From: Martinezella rhizogenes
GTDB lineage: Bacteria; Pseudomonadota; Alphaproteobacteria; Rhizobiales; Rhizobiaceae
Assembly (NCBI GenBank): GCA_013322215.1
Contig: JAAMEZ010000058.1
Location: 62,001 to 126,000, forward strand
DNA length: 64,000 nt
Reading direction: 5' to 3'
Part shown: positions 51,396 to 62,784 of the stretch, piece by piece
How positions within the stretch are numbered: the first letter of the stretch is position 1
How the letters are laid out: every line of letters begins with the position of its first letter
Made by a program: the position numbers and the translations under genes
Notes under the pieces: generated by a model
The model's database searches: none
What the model was told of the DNA's origin: nothing
Seen by the model: only the letters and a program-made list of their open reading frames with translations

Positions 51396-52244
51396 ATGGA
51401 AGCATCGCGAGACATTTCCCGCCTGATCGACATCATGGCGGCGCTGCGAAACCCCGAGAGCGGTTGCCCCTGGGACATCGTCCAGACGTTCGAGACCATC
51501 AAGCCCTATACGATCGAAGAGGCCTATGAGGTTGCGGATGCGATCGAGCGCAAGGACAATGACGATCTCTGCGATGAGCTTGGCGATCTGCTGCTGCAGG
51601 TGGTGTTCCATTCTCGGATCGCCGAGGAGGCTGGAGCGTTTTCTTTCGGCGATGTCGTGCATGCCATCACCCACAAGATGATCCGTCGCCATCCACACGT
51701 CTTTGCCGTCTCCGATGCGAAGACCGAAGACGCGGTGACGCTGCAATGGGACCGGATCAAGGCCGAAGAGAAGCGCGAGCGGGCCGAGCGTCGCGCCAAG
51801 AGCGGCATATCAGAGGATTTCAAGGCCGGTTTCCTGGGCTCGGTGCAGCGGACCTTCCCTGCCCTGACGGAAGCATTGAAACTGCAGGAGCGCGCCGCCA
51901 AGGTCGGCTTTGACTGGTCGGCGCCCGAACCGATCCTCGACAAGATCGAGGAGGAGATCGGCGAATTGCGGGCAGCCCTTGCAAGCGGCGACAAGGCCAA
52001 GGTCAGCGACGAGCTCGGCGACCTGCTCTTCGCGGTCGTCAATATCGGTAGGCATGTGAATACCGATGCGGAACAGGCCCTGCGCGGCACGAATACAAAG
52101 TTCCGCCGCCGTTTCCATCATATCGAAACAACGCTTGAGGCTGAGGGCGAGACGCTGGAAGGCGCCTCGCTGGAGCGGATGGAAGAGATCTGGCAGGCGG
52201 CAAAGGCTATCGAGCGGCAGCTTGCCGGCGTCAAAACGGCCTGA
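51396..52244 (+). CDS. mazG: Nucleoside triphosphate pyrophosphohydrolase MazG
   Basis: MazG hydrolyses NTPs and non-canonical nucleotides to monophosphates. The 282-residue protein has the two-domain form: NPESGCPWDIVQTFETIKPYTIEEAYEV at the start, ELGDLLLQVVFHSRIAEE with the ExxxD-type metal site, and a second copy ELGDLLFAVVNIGRHV. It is downstream of the deaminase gene and convergent with hflX. Confidence 0.94.
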   Translation: MEASRDISRLIDIMAALRNPESGCPWDIVQTFETIKPYTIEEAYEVADAIERKDNDDLCDELGDLLLQVVFHSRIAEEAGAFSFGDVVHAITHKMIRRHPHVFAVSDAKTEDAVTLQWDRIKAEEKRERAERRAKSGISEDFKAGFLGSVQRTFPALTEALKLQERAAKVGFDWSAPEPILDKIEEEIGELRAALASGDKAKVSDELGDLLFAVVNIGRHVNTDAEQALRGTNTKFRRRFHHIETTLEAEGETLEGASLERMEEIWQAAKAIERQLAGVKTA

Positions 52245-52342
52245 AGCGCGCCGCGATTCTTCGGATTCGCTTCTGGCTCTGGTCTTTCGCATGTCGTTAT
52301 TGCAAAACTGCTTCACACTTTGCGCGACATGCGGGACGCCGC

Positions 52343-53677
52343 CTATTCCCAGTCCTCGCGCTGCGGCTTCGGGCCGTTGCCCATGCGCCGCTCCAATTCC
52401 GCCGCTTCGGCCTCGGTCAGGCGGACATCAAGCGTCACAGTGCCGTCTTCATTGTCCTCGCGGTTGTCGACAACTGCGTGGTTATAGAGCCAGGGCAATA
52501 GCGCCAGTTTTTCGACCGGCAAGGTGATCGTCGTTTCCGTCAGCACGCCGGAGAGGCGCCGGCTGATTTCGTCCATCAGACGATCAACGCCTTCACCTGT
52601 TATCGCCGAAACGGCAATGACGTTTTCAGCGGTCGACGCCTTCTGCACGATAGCATCATGCGCCTCGGGCTCCAGACGGTCGATCTTGTTCCAGACCTCG
52701 AGAATGCGCTCGGCGCCTTCCGCTTCGCCAATGCCGAGATCGCTGAGAATGCGCATGACATCGGCGCTCTGAGCCTGATTGTCATCGTCGGAGAGATCGC
52801 GGACGTGCAGGATTAGGTCCGCTTCCAACACCTCTTCCAGCGTCGCACGGAACGCCGCCACCAGATGAGTCGGCAGATCGGAGATGAAGCCGACGGTGTC
52901 GGAGAGAATGACGGTGCGGCCATGCGGCAGCTTCATGCGGCGCAGCGTCGGGTCGAGCGTCGCAAACAGCATGTCCTCGGCCAGCACGCCGGCGCCGGTG
53001 ATGCGGTTGAACAGCGTCGACTTGCCGGCATTGGTATAGCCGACCAGAGCCACGATCGGATGCGGCACTTTCTTGCGCTTGGCGCGGTGAAGCTGGCGGG
53101 TGCGAACCACCTGCTCCAGCTCGCGCTCCAGCCGGATGATCCGCTCCTGCAGCATGCGCCGGTCGGCTTCGATCTGGGTTTCACCCGGGCCGCCCATGAA
53201 GCCGGCACCGCCGCGCTGGCGCTCAAGGTGGGTCCAGCTTCGGACCAGCCGGCCCTTCTGATAGTTCAGATGTGCAAGCTCGACCTGCAGCGTGCCTTCC
53301 TTGGTGGAGGCGCGGCGGCCGAAGATTTCGAGAATGAGGCCAGTGCGGTCGATGACCTTGGCGTTCCAGGCCTTCTCGAGATTGCGCTGCTGCACCGGCG
53401 TCAGCGGATGATCGACGATGACGAGGCCGGCATTGAACTCGTCGAGCAGCGCAAGGATTTCCTCGATCTTGCCGGTTCCAAGCAGCGTTGCCGGTCGCGG
53501 ATCGTTGATCGGGACGATGGAGCCGTTGACAACCTCGAGGTCGATAGCGAGTGCGAGGCCCTTGGCCTCCTCCAGCCGGCTCTCCGGGGGACGAGAGACG
53601 GATATGGCGCTGTCGGCCTGGGCGGAACGCGCGGCGCGCGCCTGTTTCAGCACAGGCACGACGACGACAGCGCGCAT
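52343..53677 (-). CDS. hflX: GTPase HflX
   Basis: HflX is a ribosome-associated GTPase that splits stalled ribosomes after stress. The 444-residue protein has the N-terminal HflX domain (VVDHPLTPVQQRNLEKAW, RSWTHLERQRGG, GPGETQIEADRR) and a G domain with GYTNAGKST, LSDTVGFISDLP and NKID. Its linkage to hfq, 78 bases upstream, is classical. Confidence 0.96.
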   Translation of the reverse strand: MRAVVVVPVLKQARAARSAQADSAISVSRPPESRLEEAKGLALAIDLEVVNGSIVPINDPRPATLLGTGKIEEILALLDEFNAGLVIVDHPLTPVQQRNLEKAWNAKVIDRTGLILEIFGRRASTKEGTLQVELAHLNYQKGRLVRSWTHLERQRGGAGFMGGPGETQIEADRRMLQERIIRLERELEQVVRTRQLHRAKRKKVPHPIVALVGYTNAGKSTLFNRITGAGVLAEDMLFATLDPTLRRMKLPHGRTVILSDTVGFISDLPTHLVAAFRATLEEVLEADLILHVRDLSDDDNQAQSADVMRILSDLGIGEAEGAERILEVWNKIDRLEPEAHDAIVQKASTAENVIAVSAITGEGVDRLMDEISRRLSGVLTETTITLPVEKLALLPWLYNHAVVDNREDNEDGTVTLDVRLTEAEAAELERRMGNGPKPQREDWE

Positions 53678-53755
53678 GTCATCCCGGTGCTTTACAGTCT
53701 CCGGGATGAGTGAATCATTTTTGGTATCGCGTGTCGTGATAACGGCAAGTCCCAG

Positions 53756-53998
53756 TTAGGAAGCAGCTTCTTCGCTCTCGAACATCTGCATCGGCTGACC
53801 CGGCATGATCGTCGAGATCGCATGCTTGTAGACGAGCTGCGAATGGCCATCGCGGCGGAGCAGGACACAGAAATTGTCGAAGGAGGTCACGACACCTGTG
53901 AGCTTCACGCCATTAATCAAGAAAATTGTCAGTGAAATTTTTTGCTTGCGAACAGTATTGAGAAATAGGTCCTGCAAGTTCTGAGAACGTTCCGCCAT
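53756..53998 (-). CDS. hfq: RNA chaperone Hfq
   Basis: Hfq binds small RNAs and their targets as a hexamer. The 80-residue protein has the Sm1 motif ([20 protein letters not shown], then [20 protein letters not shown]) and the Sm2 motif VYKHAISTI. The C-terminus is short, as usual in alphaproteobacteria. In rhizobia Hfq also affects nitrogen control, which fits its place downstream of ntrYX. Confidence 0.98.
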
Positions 53999-54105
53999 CG
54001 CGCCGCTTCTTTCTTTTTTGCCGACCTGAGCCGGTTAAATGTCATGATATACAGAGGTCCCGGACGGGAGATACCCTCATTCTCTCCCCCCAGCGAATGT
54101 TGGTA

Positions 54106-54969
54106 TCAAATCGCAGTCTTTTCCGCAACGTCGAAAAAGGCTTCACGAATTTTCTGTGACATGCTGCCCGGATGACCGTTGGCAATCGTCTCGCCATCGA
54201 TAGAAACGACCGGAAAACAGATACTTGTCGCCGCGGTGATGAAGACTTCGCGAGCCTTCATCATCTCTTCGACCGAGAAGAATCGCTCGACGATCATCAC
54301 ATCGAGCTTGGCTGCAACGTCCATCAGCGTCGTGCGGGTGATGCCGCGCAGGATGCCGTGCTCGGCGGGGCGGGTGACGAGATTTCCGTCGTGATCGACG
54401 ATCCAGACATTGGTGGCGGCCCCTTCCTTCACCATGCCGTTATGGTCGATATAGATCGCTTCCTGCGCGCCGGCTTCCTTGGCCTGCTGCCGGGCCATCG
54501 CGTTTGGAAGCAGGCCGACCGACTTGATATCCACCCGGTCCCAGCGATTGTCGCGGACGGTGATTGCCTTGATGCCGTTGGCATTCTTCTTGGCAATCAC
54601 GGATTGATCGGTGCTCTTGGCGGTCACGACGATCGAGGACGGCGTGCCATCAGGCGGAAAGACGTGATCGCGCCGGGCGACGCCGCGCGTCACCTGCAGG
54701 TAGAACAGGCCGTTACGGACGTGGTTGCGACGCAAGGTCTCGCGAATCACCAGCACCAACGCCTGGCGCGTCATCGGCCAGGCGATCCGCAGCTCACTCA
54801 GCGAGCGGTTGAGGCGATCGAGGTGGCGCGTCATGTCGACGATCACGCCGTGACGAACCTCGCACACCTCATAGACGCCGTCGGCAAACTGATAGCCGCG
54901 ATCCTCGATATGCACCATGGCATCGCTGTGCCTGACGTAGCGGCCGTTGACATAGGCTATTCTCGGCAT
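54106..54969 (-). CDS. dat: D-amino-acid aminotransferase (PLP fold class IV)
   Basis: The 287-residue protein has VNGRYVRHSDAMVHIEDRGYQFADGVYE at the start, VTRGVARRDHVFP, the PLP-lysine region DIKSVGLLPNAMARQQA and GILRGITRTTLMDVA, matching D-alanine/D-amino-acid aminotransferases rather than branched-chain ones. It supplies D-glutamate or D-alanine from D-amino acids; the substrate is inferred from family. It lies between ntrX and hfq in the alphaproteobacterial operon order. Confidence 0.9.
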   Translation of the reverse strand: MPRIAYVNGRYVRHSDAMVHIEDRGYQFADGVYEVCEVRHGVIVDMTRHLDRLNRSLSELRIAWPMTRQALVLVIRETLRRNHVRNGLFYLQVTRGVARRDHVFPPDGTPSSIVVTAKSTDQSVIAKKNANGIKAITVRDNRWDRVDIKSVGLLPNAMARQQAKEAGAQEAIYIDHNGMVKEGAATNVWIVDHDGNLVTRPAEHGILRGITRTTLMDVAAKLDVMIVERFFSVEEMMKAREVFITAATSICFPVVSIDGETIANGHPGSMSQKIREAFFDVAEKTAI

Positions 54970-55018
54970 GGAAGCCCCTGATCCGAATTCTGTGATGTTT
55001 GAAATGTCAGGCGGCTGA

Positions 55019-56383
55019 TCAGACGCCCAACGACTTCAGCTTGCGATGCAACGCGGAACGCTCCATGCCGACAAATTCCGCCGTGCGCGAGATATTGCCG
55101 CCGAAACGATTGATCTGGGCGATGAGATAATCGCGCTCGAACATTTCACGCGCTTCGCGCAGCGGCAGCGTCATGATGTGATAGTCGTTCTTCGCGGAGA
55201 CCTTCGGCAGCATGTCGCCGAGGTCTGTCGGCAGCATTTCGGCCGTGATCGGCGTATCGGCTCCGTCCGAACGCGCGAGAATCATCAGACGCTCGATATT
55301 GTTGCGCAGCTGGCGGATGTTGCCAGGCCAGTCATGCGCCTGCAGCACGGCCATGGCGTCATCGCCGATCCGGCGGGGACGAATGCCGGCCTGTTCGGAA
55401 ATCTGGCGCATCAGCTGGTCGACGAGGAAGGGAATGTCCTCGCGGCGCTCGGCAAGGGCCGGCACGCGTACGGGCACGACGGCGAGACGGTGGTAGAGAT
55501 CCTCGCGGAAAAGGCTCTCGGCAATGCGGCTTTCCAGATTATAGGCGGTAGACGAGATAATACGGACATCAACCTTGACGCGCTTGGAACCGCCGACACG
55601 TTCGAACTGCTGGTCGACGAGCACGCGCAGGATCTTGTTCTGCGTCTCGCGCGGCATTTCGCCAACTTCGTCGAGATAGAGGATGCCGCGATGGGCTTCT
55701 TCCAGAGCGCCGATCTTGCGCGCCTGCCCCGGCGAACCCTCGGTGCCGAACAAGGCGATTTCCATGCGCTCCGGCGTGATGGTCGCAGCGTTCAGTGCCA
55801 CGAAGGGACCGTTGGCCCGGGTCGACTTCTTGTGGATCATGCGGGCTACCAGTTCCTTTCCGGAACCGGAGGGGCCGAAGATCATCACACGGCTGTTGGT
55901 GGGCGAAACCTTGTCGATCGTCTGGCGCAGCTGCGAAACGGCAACCGACGTGCCGATCAGTTCTACAGCATCACCGGTGCGGCGCTTGAGCTCCGAGACT
56001 TCACGCTTCAGCTTGGAATTTTCCAGAGCGCGCTCGGCGATCAGGATCAGACGATCGGCCTTGAACGGCTTCTCGATGAAATCGAAAGCGCCGCGCTTGA
56101 TAGCAGACACGGCCGTCTCGATGTTGCCGTGACCCGAAATCATGACCACGGGCAACTCCGGATGACGCGCCTTGATCTCGTCAAGCAGCGCAAGACCATC
56201 GAGCTTGCTGCCCTGCATCCAGATATCGAGGAAGATCAGCCGCGGCGCTCGGTCGGAAATCGCGGCCAGCGCGCTGTCGCTATCATACGCGGTGCGGGTT
56301 TCGTGACCTTCATCCGAAAGAATTCCCGAAACGATTTCGCGAATGTCTTCCTCGTCGTCCACTACGAGAATGTCAGATGCCAT
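55019..56383 (-). CDS. ntrX: Nitrogen response regulator NtrX
   Basis: The 454-residue regulator has a receiver domain with Asp53 (LIFLDIWMQG), an AAA+ domain with Walker A GPSGSGKELVAR and YLDEVGEM, and a C-terminal Fis-type helix-turn-helix (GNISRTAEFVGMERSALHRKL). The GAFTGA loop needed to touch sigma-54 is replaced by EGSPGQARKIGAL, as in other alphaproteobacterial NtrX, so it is probably not a sigma-54 activator. ATG 56383 has AGGAAAG upstream. It overlaps ntrY by 11 bases. Confidence 0.95.
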   Translation of the reverse strand: MASDILVVDDEEDIREIVSGILSDEGHETRTAYDSDSALAAISDRAPRLIFLDIWMQGSKLDGLALLDEIKARHPELPVVMISGHGNIETAVSAIKRGAFDFIEKPFKADRLILIAERALENSKLKREVSELKRRTGDAVELIGTSVAVSQLRQTIDKVSPTNSRVMIFGPSGSGKELVARMIHKKSTRANGPFVALNAATITPERMEIALFGTEGSPGQARKIGALEEAHRGILYLDEVGEMPRETQNKILRVLVDQQFERVGGSKRVKVDVRIISSTAYNLESRIAESLFREDLYHRLAVVPVRVPALAERREDIPFLVDQLMRQISEQAGIRPRRIGDDAMAVLQAHDWPGNIRQLRNNIERLMILARSDGADTPITAEMLPTDLGDMLPKVSAKNDYHIMTLPLREAREMFERDYLIAQINRFGGNISRTAEFVGMERSALHRKLKSLGV

Positions 56384-58652
56384 AGACGCTTTCCTTGTCA
56401 CTTTCTGTCTGGGCGACGGCGGCCTGCTCACGGCGCGGCAGATGCACGCGGATCATGGCTCCCCTGCCCTGGTCGAATTCGGCAGGCGCGTCGTGGAGTT
56501 CGATCTGCCCGCCATGGTCTTCAATGATCTTCTTGACGATGGCGAGGCCGAGGCCGGTGCCCTTCTCGCGCATCGTCATGTAGGGTTCTAAAATGCTGTG
56601 CCGGTTTTCGACCGGCAGACCGCGGCCGTTGTCGATGACATCGACCGTGAAGCGATCGCGATCCGGGTCCAGAGACGAACGCACCAGGATCTTCGGCAGC
56701 TCGGGCGCCTGATCGCTCGGCACGCCCTCGATCGCCTCGACGGCGTTCTTGATGAGATTGCCGAAGGCCTGTCCGAGCATTCGCGCATCGAACATGCCCT
56801 CCAGCCGTTCGTCGCCCAGCTCACGCTCGAACTGGACGTGATTGTTGCCCATTTCGCGCAGGAAGACGGCATCGCGCAGAATATCGCGCAGATCGGTCGG
56901 CTCCATGGTCGGCTTCGGCATGCGGGCGAAGGAGGAAAACTCGTCGACCATGCGGCCGATATCGCCCACCTGCCGGATGATCGTATCGGTGCACTGGTCG
57001 AAGACCGGGCGGTCGGCATCGGCGATATTCTTGCCGAAACGACGGCGGATGCGCTCGGCCGACAGCTGGATCGGCGTCAACGGGTTCTTGATCTCATGCG
57101 CGATGCGGCGCGCGACATCGGCCCAGGCGGTCGAACGCTGCGCTATGACCAGATCGGTGATGTCGTCGAGGGTAATGACGTAGGATTCGTTGGCGTCGCG
57201 CGATTCCTCGCGCGTCACCTGGACGCTGAGCGTGCGCACCGTTCCGCCGCGAACAAGGCTGATCTGCTTGCGGAAATCGCTGCGATGGCGCGTCGTCGCT
57301 TCCGTCACGACCTGATCGACCTCTGGTGAGATATCAGACAGATTCTTGCCGATGAGCTCATCACTCTTGAGCGTCAGCAGGTCTTCGGCCGAGGTGTTGA
57401 CGATGGTGATGCGCCGATCATGCTCGACACCGATCACGGCTGCCGTAACACCCGAGAGCACGGCTTCGATGAAGCGGCGGCGATCATCAACCTCATCCTT
57501 CGCTTCCAGGATTTCGTCACGCTGGGTGCGGATTTCCGAGATCATCTTATTGAAGGTACGCGAAAGGCTGCCGACATCGCCATCGGCAGAGCGTACCGGC
57601 ACCAGCACGTTCATATTGCCCGAGGCGACATTGTCTGCGGCGCTGATGAGAAGACGGATCGGCCGCACGATACGGTCCGCAATCGCGATCGCGGTCCAGA
57701 TCGCAGCCAGAAGCACGATCAGAGCGAAGCCAATGTAGAGGACGGCGAAGGCGATCTGCAGCGACATGCGCCCCGCTTCCATCGCCTTGTATTCGACGGT
57801 GTTGTCTTCCACCATCCGCATGGCGTTCATGACGCGCGGATCGACCGCACGCACGGTATAGAGAAACGAACCTGGAAGCTCGTCCAACTTGATGACAGCG
57901 CCGACGAGATTGGTCACACCGGGCGGGATGAGCGTCGGCTGGCCATTGGCCGAGGAATCGAGCGCATCCTTCGGAATGGCTGGCAGCGGGCGTTCGGTCT
58001 TGATATCGGCCTGGACGATGGCGGTGCCGTCGCGGCGCACGAGGAAGGCGCCCAGCAGGCCGCGGCCGCGCGCCTGACGTGTCATCAGATCGGCAAACCC
58101 GGTGCGATCAAGATTGAAGAGCGAGCGGTTACGCTCCAGATCGTTCGCCATCGAGACGGTCTGGCCCTGCAGATAGCTCGCATTCTCCATCAGATAGGCT
58201 TGGGCGACGTTCTGCGAGGAGCTGATGATCTGCTGGGTTCGCACGCCGAACCAGCGATCGAGGCCGACATTGAGCGTCAGGCTGGCGACGATGGCGACAA
58301 GAATGGCCGGCGTGATCGCGACGATCGAGAAAAGAACGACGATGCGGATATGCAGGCGGGCTGCCGCGCGGCCACGGCTGCGCGCCTTCATCAGCCGCGC
58401 CACTTCGCGAGCAATCAGAGCAATCAGCCCCAGCACGAACAGGCCGTTGATGACGACCGAGGTGAAGACGACTGAGGATGTCGGGGCAATCGGCGTCAGC
58501 CCGAGAAGCATCAGCAAGGTCGCGATGGCGCACAGAAGAGCGCCGCCGGCCAGGATCAAACCAGGTAGGGCAAAGGAAGCACGACGGTCCGTCACCTTGA
58601 CAACCGCCTCGTCGCTCGCCGCCGGCGACACCGCGTCCTGCATCATTCCCAT
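56373..58652 (-). CDS. ntrY: Sensor histidine kinase NtrY
   Basis: The roughly 759-residue kinase has two or three N-terminal membrane helices and a periplasmic loop (about 30-310), a HAMP linker, a PAS domain (VTAAVIGVEHDRRITIVNTS), the H-box IAHEIKNPLTPIQLSAERI and an ATPase domain (IDNGRGLP, KGTGLGLAIVKKIIEDHGG). It phosphorylates NtrX and affects nitrogen and redox responses. Several ATG codons cluster at the start, and the exact one is unsure. Confidence 0.94.
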   Translation of the reverse strand: MGMMQDAVSPAASDEAVVKVTDRRASFALPGLILAGGALLCAIATLLMLLGLTPIAPTSSVVFTSVVINGLFVLGLIALIAREVARLMKARSRGRAAARLHIRIVVLFSIVAITPAILVAIVASLTLNVGLDRWFGVRTQQIISSSQNVAQAYLMENASYLQGQTVSMANDLERNRSLFNLDRTGFADLMTRQARGRGLLGAFLVRRDGTAIVQADIKTERPLPAIPKDALDSSANGQPTLIPPGVTNLVGAVIKLDELPGSFLYTVRAVDPRVMNAMRMVEDNTVEYKAMEAGRMSLQIAFAVLYIGFALIVLLAAIWTAIAIADRIVRPIRLLISAADNVASGNMNVLVPVRSADGDVGSLSRTFNKMISEIRTQRDEILEAKDEVDDRRRFIEAVLSGVTAAVIGVEHDRRITIVNTSAEDLLTLKSDELIGKNLSDISPEVDQVVTEATTRHRSDFRKQISLVRGGTVRTLSVQVTREESRDANESYVITLDDITDLVIAQRSTAWADVARRIAHEIKNPLTPIQLSAERIRRRFGKNIADADRPVFDQCTDTIIRQVGDIGRMVDEFSSFARMPKPTMEPTDLRDILRDAVFLREMGNNHVQFERELGDERLEGMFDARMLGQAFGNLIKNAVEAIEGVPSDQAPELPKILVRSSLDPDRDRFTVDVIDNGRGLPVENRHSILEPYMTMREKGTGLGLAIVKKIIEDHGGQIELHDAPAEFDQGRGAMIRVHLPRREQAAVAQTESDKESVYGI

Positions 58653-58816
58653 CAATCTCCACGCCCGAGCGACGGTCGGCGCCCTGGTCAGATCGCACGA
58701 CCACTATTGGGCACGGGTGCGAGCGACAGGCAGAGGCGGGAACTGTCGTCCGGTTTCGCACAGAAGCGAAACCTTTACTTCATGTCACTTTTGCAACAAG
58801 TTGAAAAATCAGACGA

Positions 58817-58836
58817 ACTCTCGTTCTGACGAGAGT
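58817..58836. other. Perfect hairpin between ntrC and ntrY
   Basis: ACTCTCGT-TCTG-ACGAGAGT is a perfect 8-bp stem with a four-base loop in the 279-base gap. On the minus strand five T follow after a short spacer, so it might be a weak ntrC terminator or part of the ntrY leader. Confidence 0.4.
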
Positions 58837-58931
58837 GGGCCAGATGAATCGCCACCGCAAAAACGACGAATCTGCTGCGTGACCTTTAAGCAACGCATTG
58901 TGGCGAAAATGCAACGCATCGGATTGCGTTG

Positions 58932-60379
<1,448 letters not shown>

Positions 60380-60383
<4 letters not shown>

Positions 60384-61537
60384 CGAGTAGTCCCTGTAGA
60401 GTTCGGAAGGGGGGCATCTTCTGAGGTAATGCCCTTGGAAGCAGGCATCAAAACGCGGAAAGTGGTGCGATGGTTCTGGCTGTCGCATTCGACGATGCCG
60501 CCATGGTCGCCGATAATCTTGGCGACCAGCGCAAGGCCGAGGCCGGTTCCGTTCGTCTTCGTGGTGATGAACGGATCGAAGAGATGCGGCACGAGATCGG
60601 CCGGCACGCCTGGGCCATTGTCGATGACGCAGAATTCCAGCGGCAGCGAGATCTTTTCGCGCGTCCCGGCAACCGAGAGCCGGATGCCGGGACGATAGGC
60701 CGTCGTCAGCATGATCTCGCCATCCTGACGGTCGCCGACCGCTTCGGCGGCATTCTTCACCAGATTGAGGAAGACCTGAACAAGCTGATCCCGGTTCGCG
60801 AAAACCGCCGGCAGCGACGGGTCGTAATTCTCGGAAATCTTGATGTTGCGGGCAAAGCCAGCCTTGGCGACTGCCTTCACATGATCGAGCACGGAATGGA
60901 TGTTGACGGGAACGCGGTCGACCGGCCGCTCGTCGGAGAAAACCTCCATGCGGTCGACCAGCGAGACGATGCGGTCGGTCTCGTCGCAGATGAGGCGAGT
61001 CAGCGCACGATCATCATCCTCGACAGACTGTTCCAGCAGCTGCGCTGCACCGCGAATGCCCGAGAGTGGGTTCTTGATCTCATGCGCCAGCATCGAGGCA
61101 AGGCCTGTGACCGAACGGGCGGCGGCGCGATGCGTCAGCTGCCGGTCGATCTTGTCGGCCATGGAGCGCTCCTGGAACACCACCACGACCGAACCGGGCG
61201 TGCTGGAAACCGGGGCGACATAGATGTCCACCAGCTTGTCCTGTCCAAGGCGCGGCGAGCTGAGATCGACACGGTATTCGTTGACAGGCGCCCGGCGTTC
61301 GCGCACCTGGTCAATCAGCGCCAGCAACGGGCTGCCGAACGGTATGAAGGTGGAGATCTTGTAGCGCGACAGGTGCGACGCGCTGGCGCCGAAGAAGGCT
61401 TCCGCCTCCCAATTGGCGAAAGCGATAAGACCGGCCTCGTCGACCATGACGACGGGGTTCTGGATCGCATTGAGAACGGCCATGGCCACAGAATTGGCCG
61501 GGGTGTCACCGGCGCCGGAGCTGGATTTCGAAGTCAT
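60380..61537 (-). CDS. ntrB: Nitrogen regulation sensor kinase NtrB
   Basis: NtrB phosphorylates NtrC and is controlled by PII. The 385-residue soluble kinase has an N-terminal PAS domain (NAIQNPVVMVDEAGLIAFAN), the H-box LAHEIKNPLSGIRGAAQLLE and the ATPase motifs QVFLNLVKNAAEAVGD, IDNGPGVP and TKTNGTGLGLALVAKIIGDHG. It has no membrane segment. It overlaps dusB and ntrC by four bases each. Confidence 0.97.
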
Positions 61538-62562
61538 GCAGCCTCCTGGACGCAGTGGGCGAGATCAGCATCAGCCTGCAGCGCGGCATGGAAGGATGCA
61601 GCCACTTCGCCGCTCTCTCTCGACGTCATGATTTTCGCCTTGTCGGCACCCGTCGTCGCCGGCGCATAGCGATCGAGATACCAGGCGAGATGCTTGCGGG
61701 CGTGACGAATGCCGACAGCCTCGCCATAAAACTCCAGCATCATGCGATAGTGCTCGAGAGCGATCTCGACGATCTCCTGACGGCCCGGCTCGCGATGTCC
61801 AGCCAGCACCCCGGCATGCCAGGGACGGCCCTGGCAGCCGCGACCGATCATGACGGCGTCGGCGCCGGAGCGGTGCAGGATTTCCTCAGCGTCCTCAGCC
61901 GTTTCGACATCGCCATTGGCGACAAGCGGAATGGAGACGACATCGCGCACGGCGCGGATGGCATCCCAATCCGCCCTGCCCTCATAGAATTGCATGCGGG
62001 TGCGGCCGTGGATGGTGACGAGCTGGATGCCGGCCTCCTCGGCACGGCGGGCGATGTCAGGCGCGTTGATGGAATTCTCGTCCCAGCCAAGGCGCATCTT
62101 CAAGGTCACAGGAATATTCACTGCGCCGACGGTTGCTTCGATCAATGTCAGCGCATGATCGGGATCGCGCATCAGCGCCGAGCCGGAATAGCCGCCGATC
62201 ACCTTCTTGGCCGGGCAACCCATGTTGATATCAATGATATCGGCGCCATTATCGGCGGCGATCTTTGCCGCCTCGGCCATCCAATGGGCTTCACGCCCGG
62301 CAAGCTGCACCATATGCGGCTTCAACCCGGCACTTTTCAAGCGCGCCCAGGACTCGGCCGTATCCTGCACGAGCTCGCGACTGGCGACCATTTCCGTGAC
62401 GACCAGGCCAGCGCCGTAGCGTAATGCGAGCTGCCGGAAAGGAAGATCGGTCACGCCCGACATCGGTGCAAGGATCACGCGATTTCGGATAGGCACGGAA
62501 CCGATGGAAAATGGAGCTGCAAGCTTGGGAGAAAGCAAATGATTATCTTTCGGGCACACCAT
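61534..62562 (-). CDS. dusB: tRNA-dihydrouridine synthase DusB (NifR3)
   Basis: DusB reduces uridine to dihydrouridine in the tRNA D-loop with FMN. The 342-residue TIM-barrel protein has RVILAPMSGVTDLPFRQLA, DINMGCPAKKVIGGYSGSAL with the catalytic Cys, VTIHGRTRMQFYEG and GRGCQGRPW. It is the first gene of the nifR3-ntrBC operon, named nifR3 in Rhodobacter, and overlaps ntrB by four bases. The ATG at 62562 has no strong RBS; a TTG nine codons later is possible. Confidence 0.96.
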   Translation of the reverse strand: MVCPKDNHLLSPKLAAPFSIGSVPIRNRVILAPMSGVTDLPFRQLALRYGAGLVVTEMVASRELVQDTAESWARLKSAGLKPHMVQLAGREAHWMAEAAKIAADNGADIIDINMGCPAKKVIGGYSGSALMRDPDHALTLIEATVGAVNIPVTLKMRLGWDENSINAPDIARRAEEAGIQLVTIHGRTRMQFYEGRADWDAIRAVRDVVSIPLVANGDVETAEDAEEILHRSGADAVMIGRGCQGRPWHAGVLAGHREPGRQEIVEIALEHYRMMLEFYGEAVGIRHARKHLAWYLDRYAPATTGADKAKIMTSRESGEVAASFHAALQADADLAHCVQEAA

Positions 62563-62784
62563 ACATCTGCACTATTTTTAGACACGCTTTGAAAGTTTGC
62601 CAAGGGGTTTCGAAGAACCCCGATATTTTTTGGGCAGATGCTGGAAAATATTCAGTTGAGGCGATAGACCCTGCTGAAGCAGGATCCCGTTTTGGCGATC
62701 TATTTAGCATGTGCTTGTTCAAAGGAAAGCTCTACGCTTTTTAAAGCCATGCCGCAGACCGAGCCTTTCATTCTTCGGGGGTTT

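Noticed and set aside
55046..56527. 493-codon plus-strand ORF
   Set aside because: Antisense to ntrX; no RBS or domain signature.
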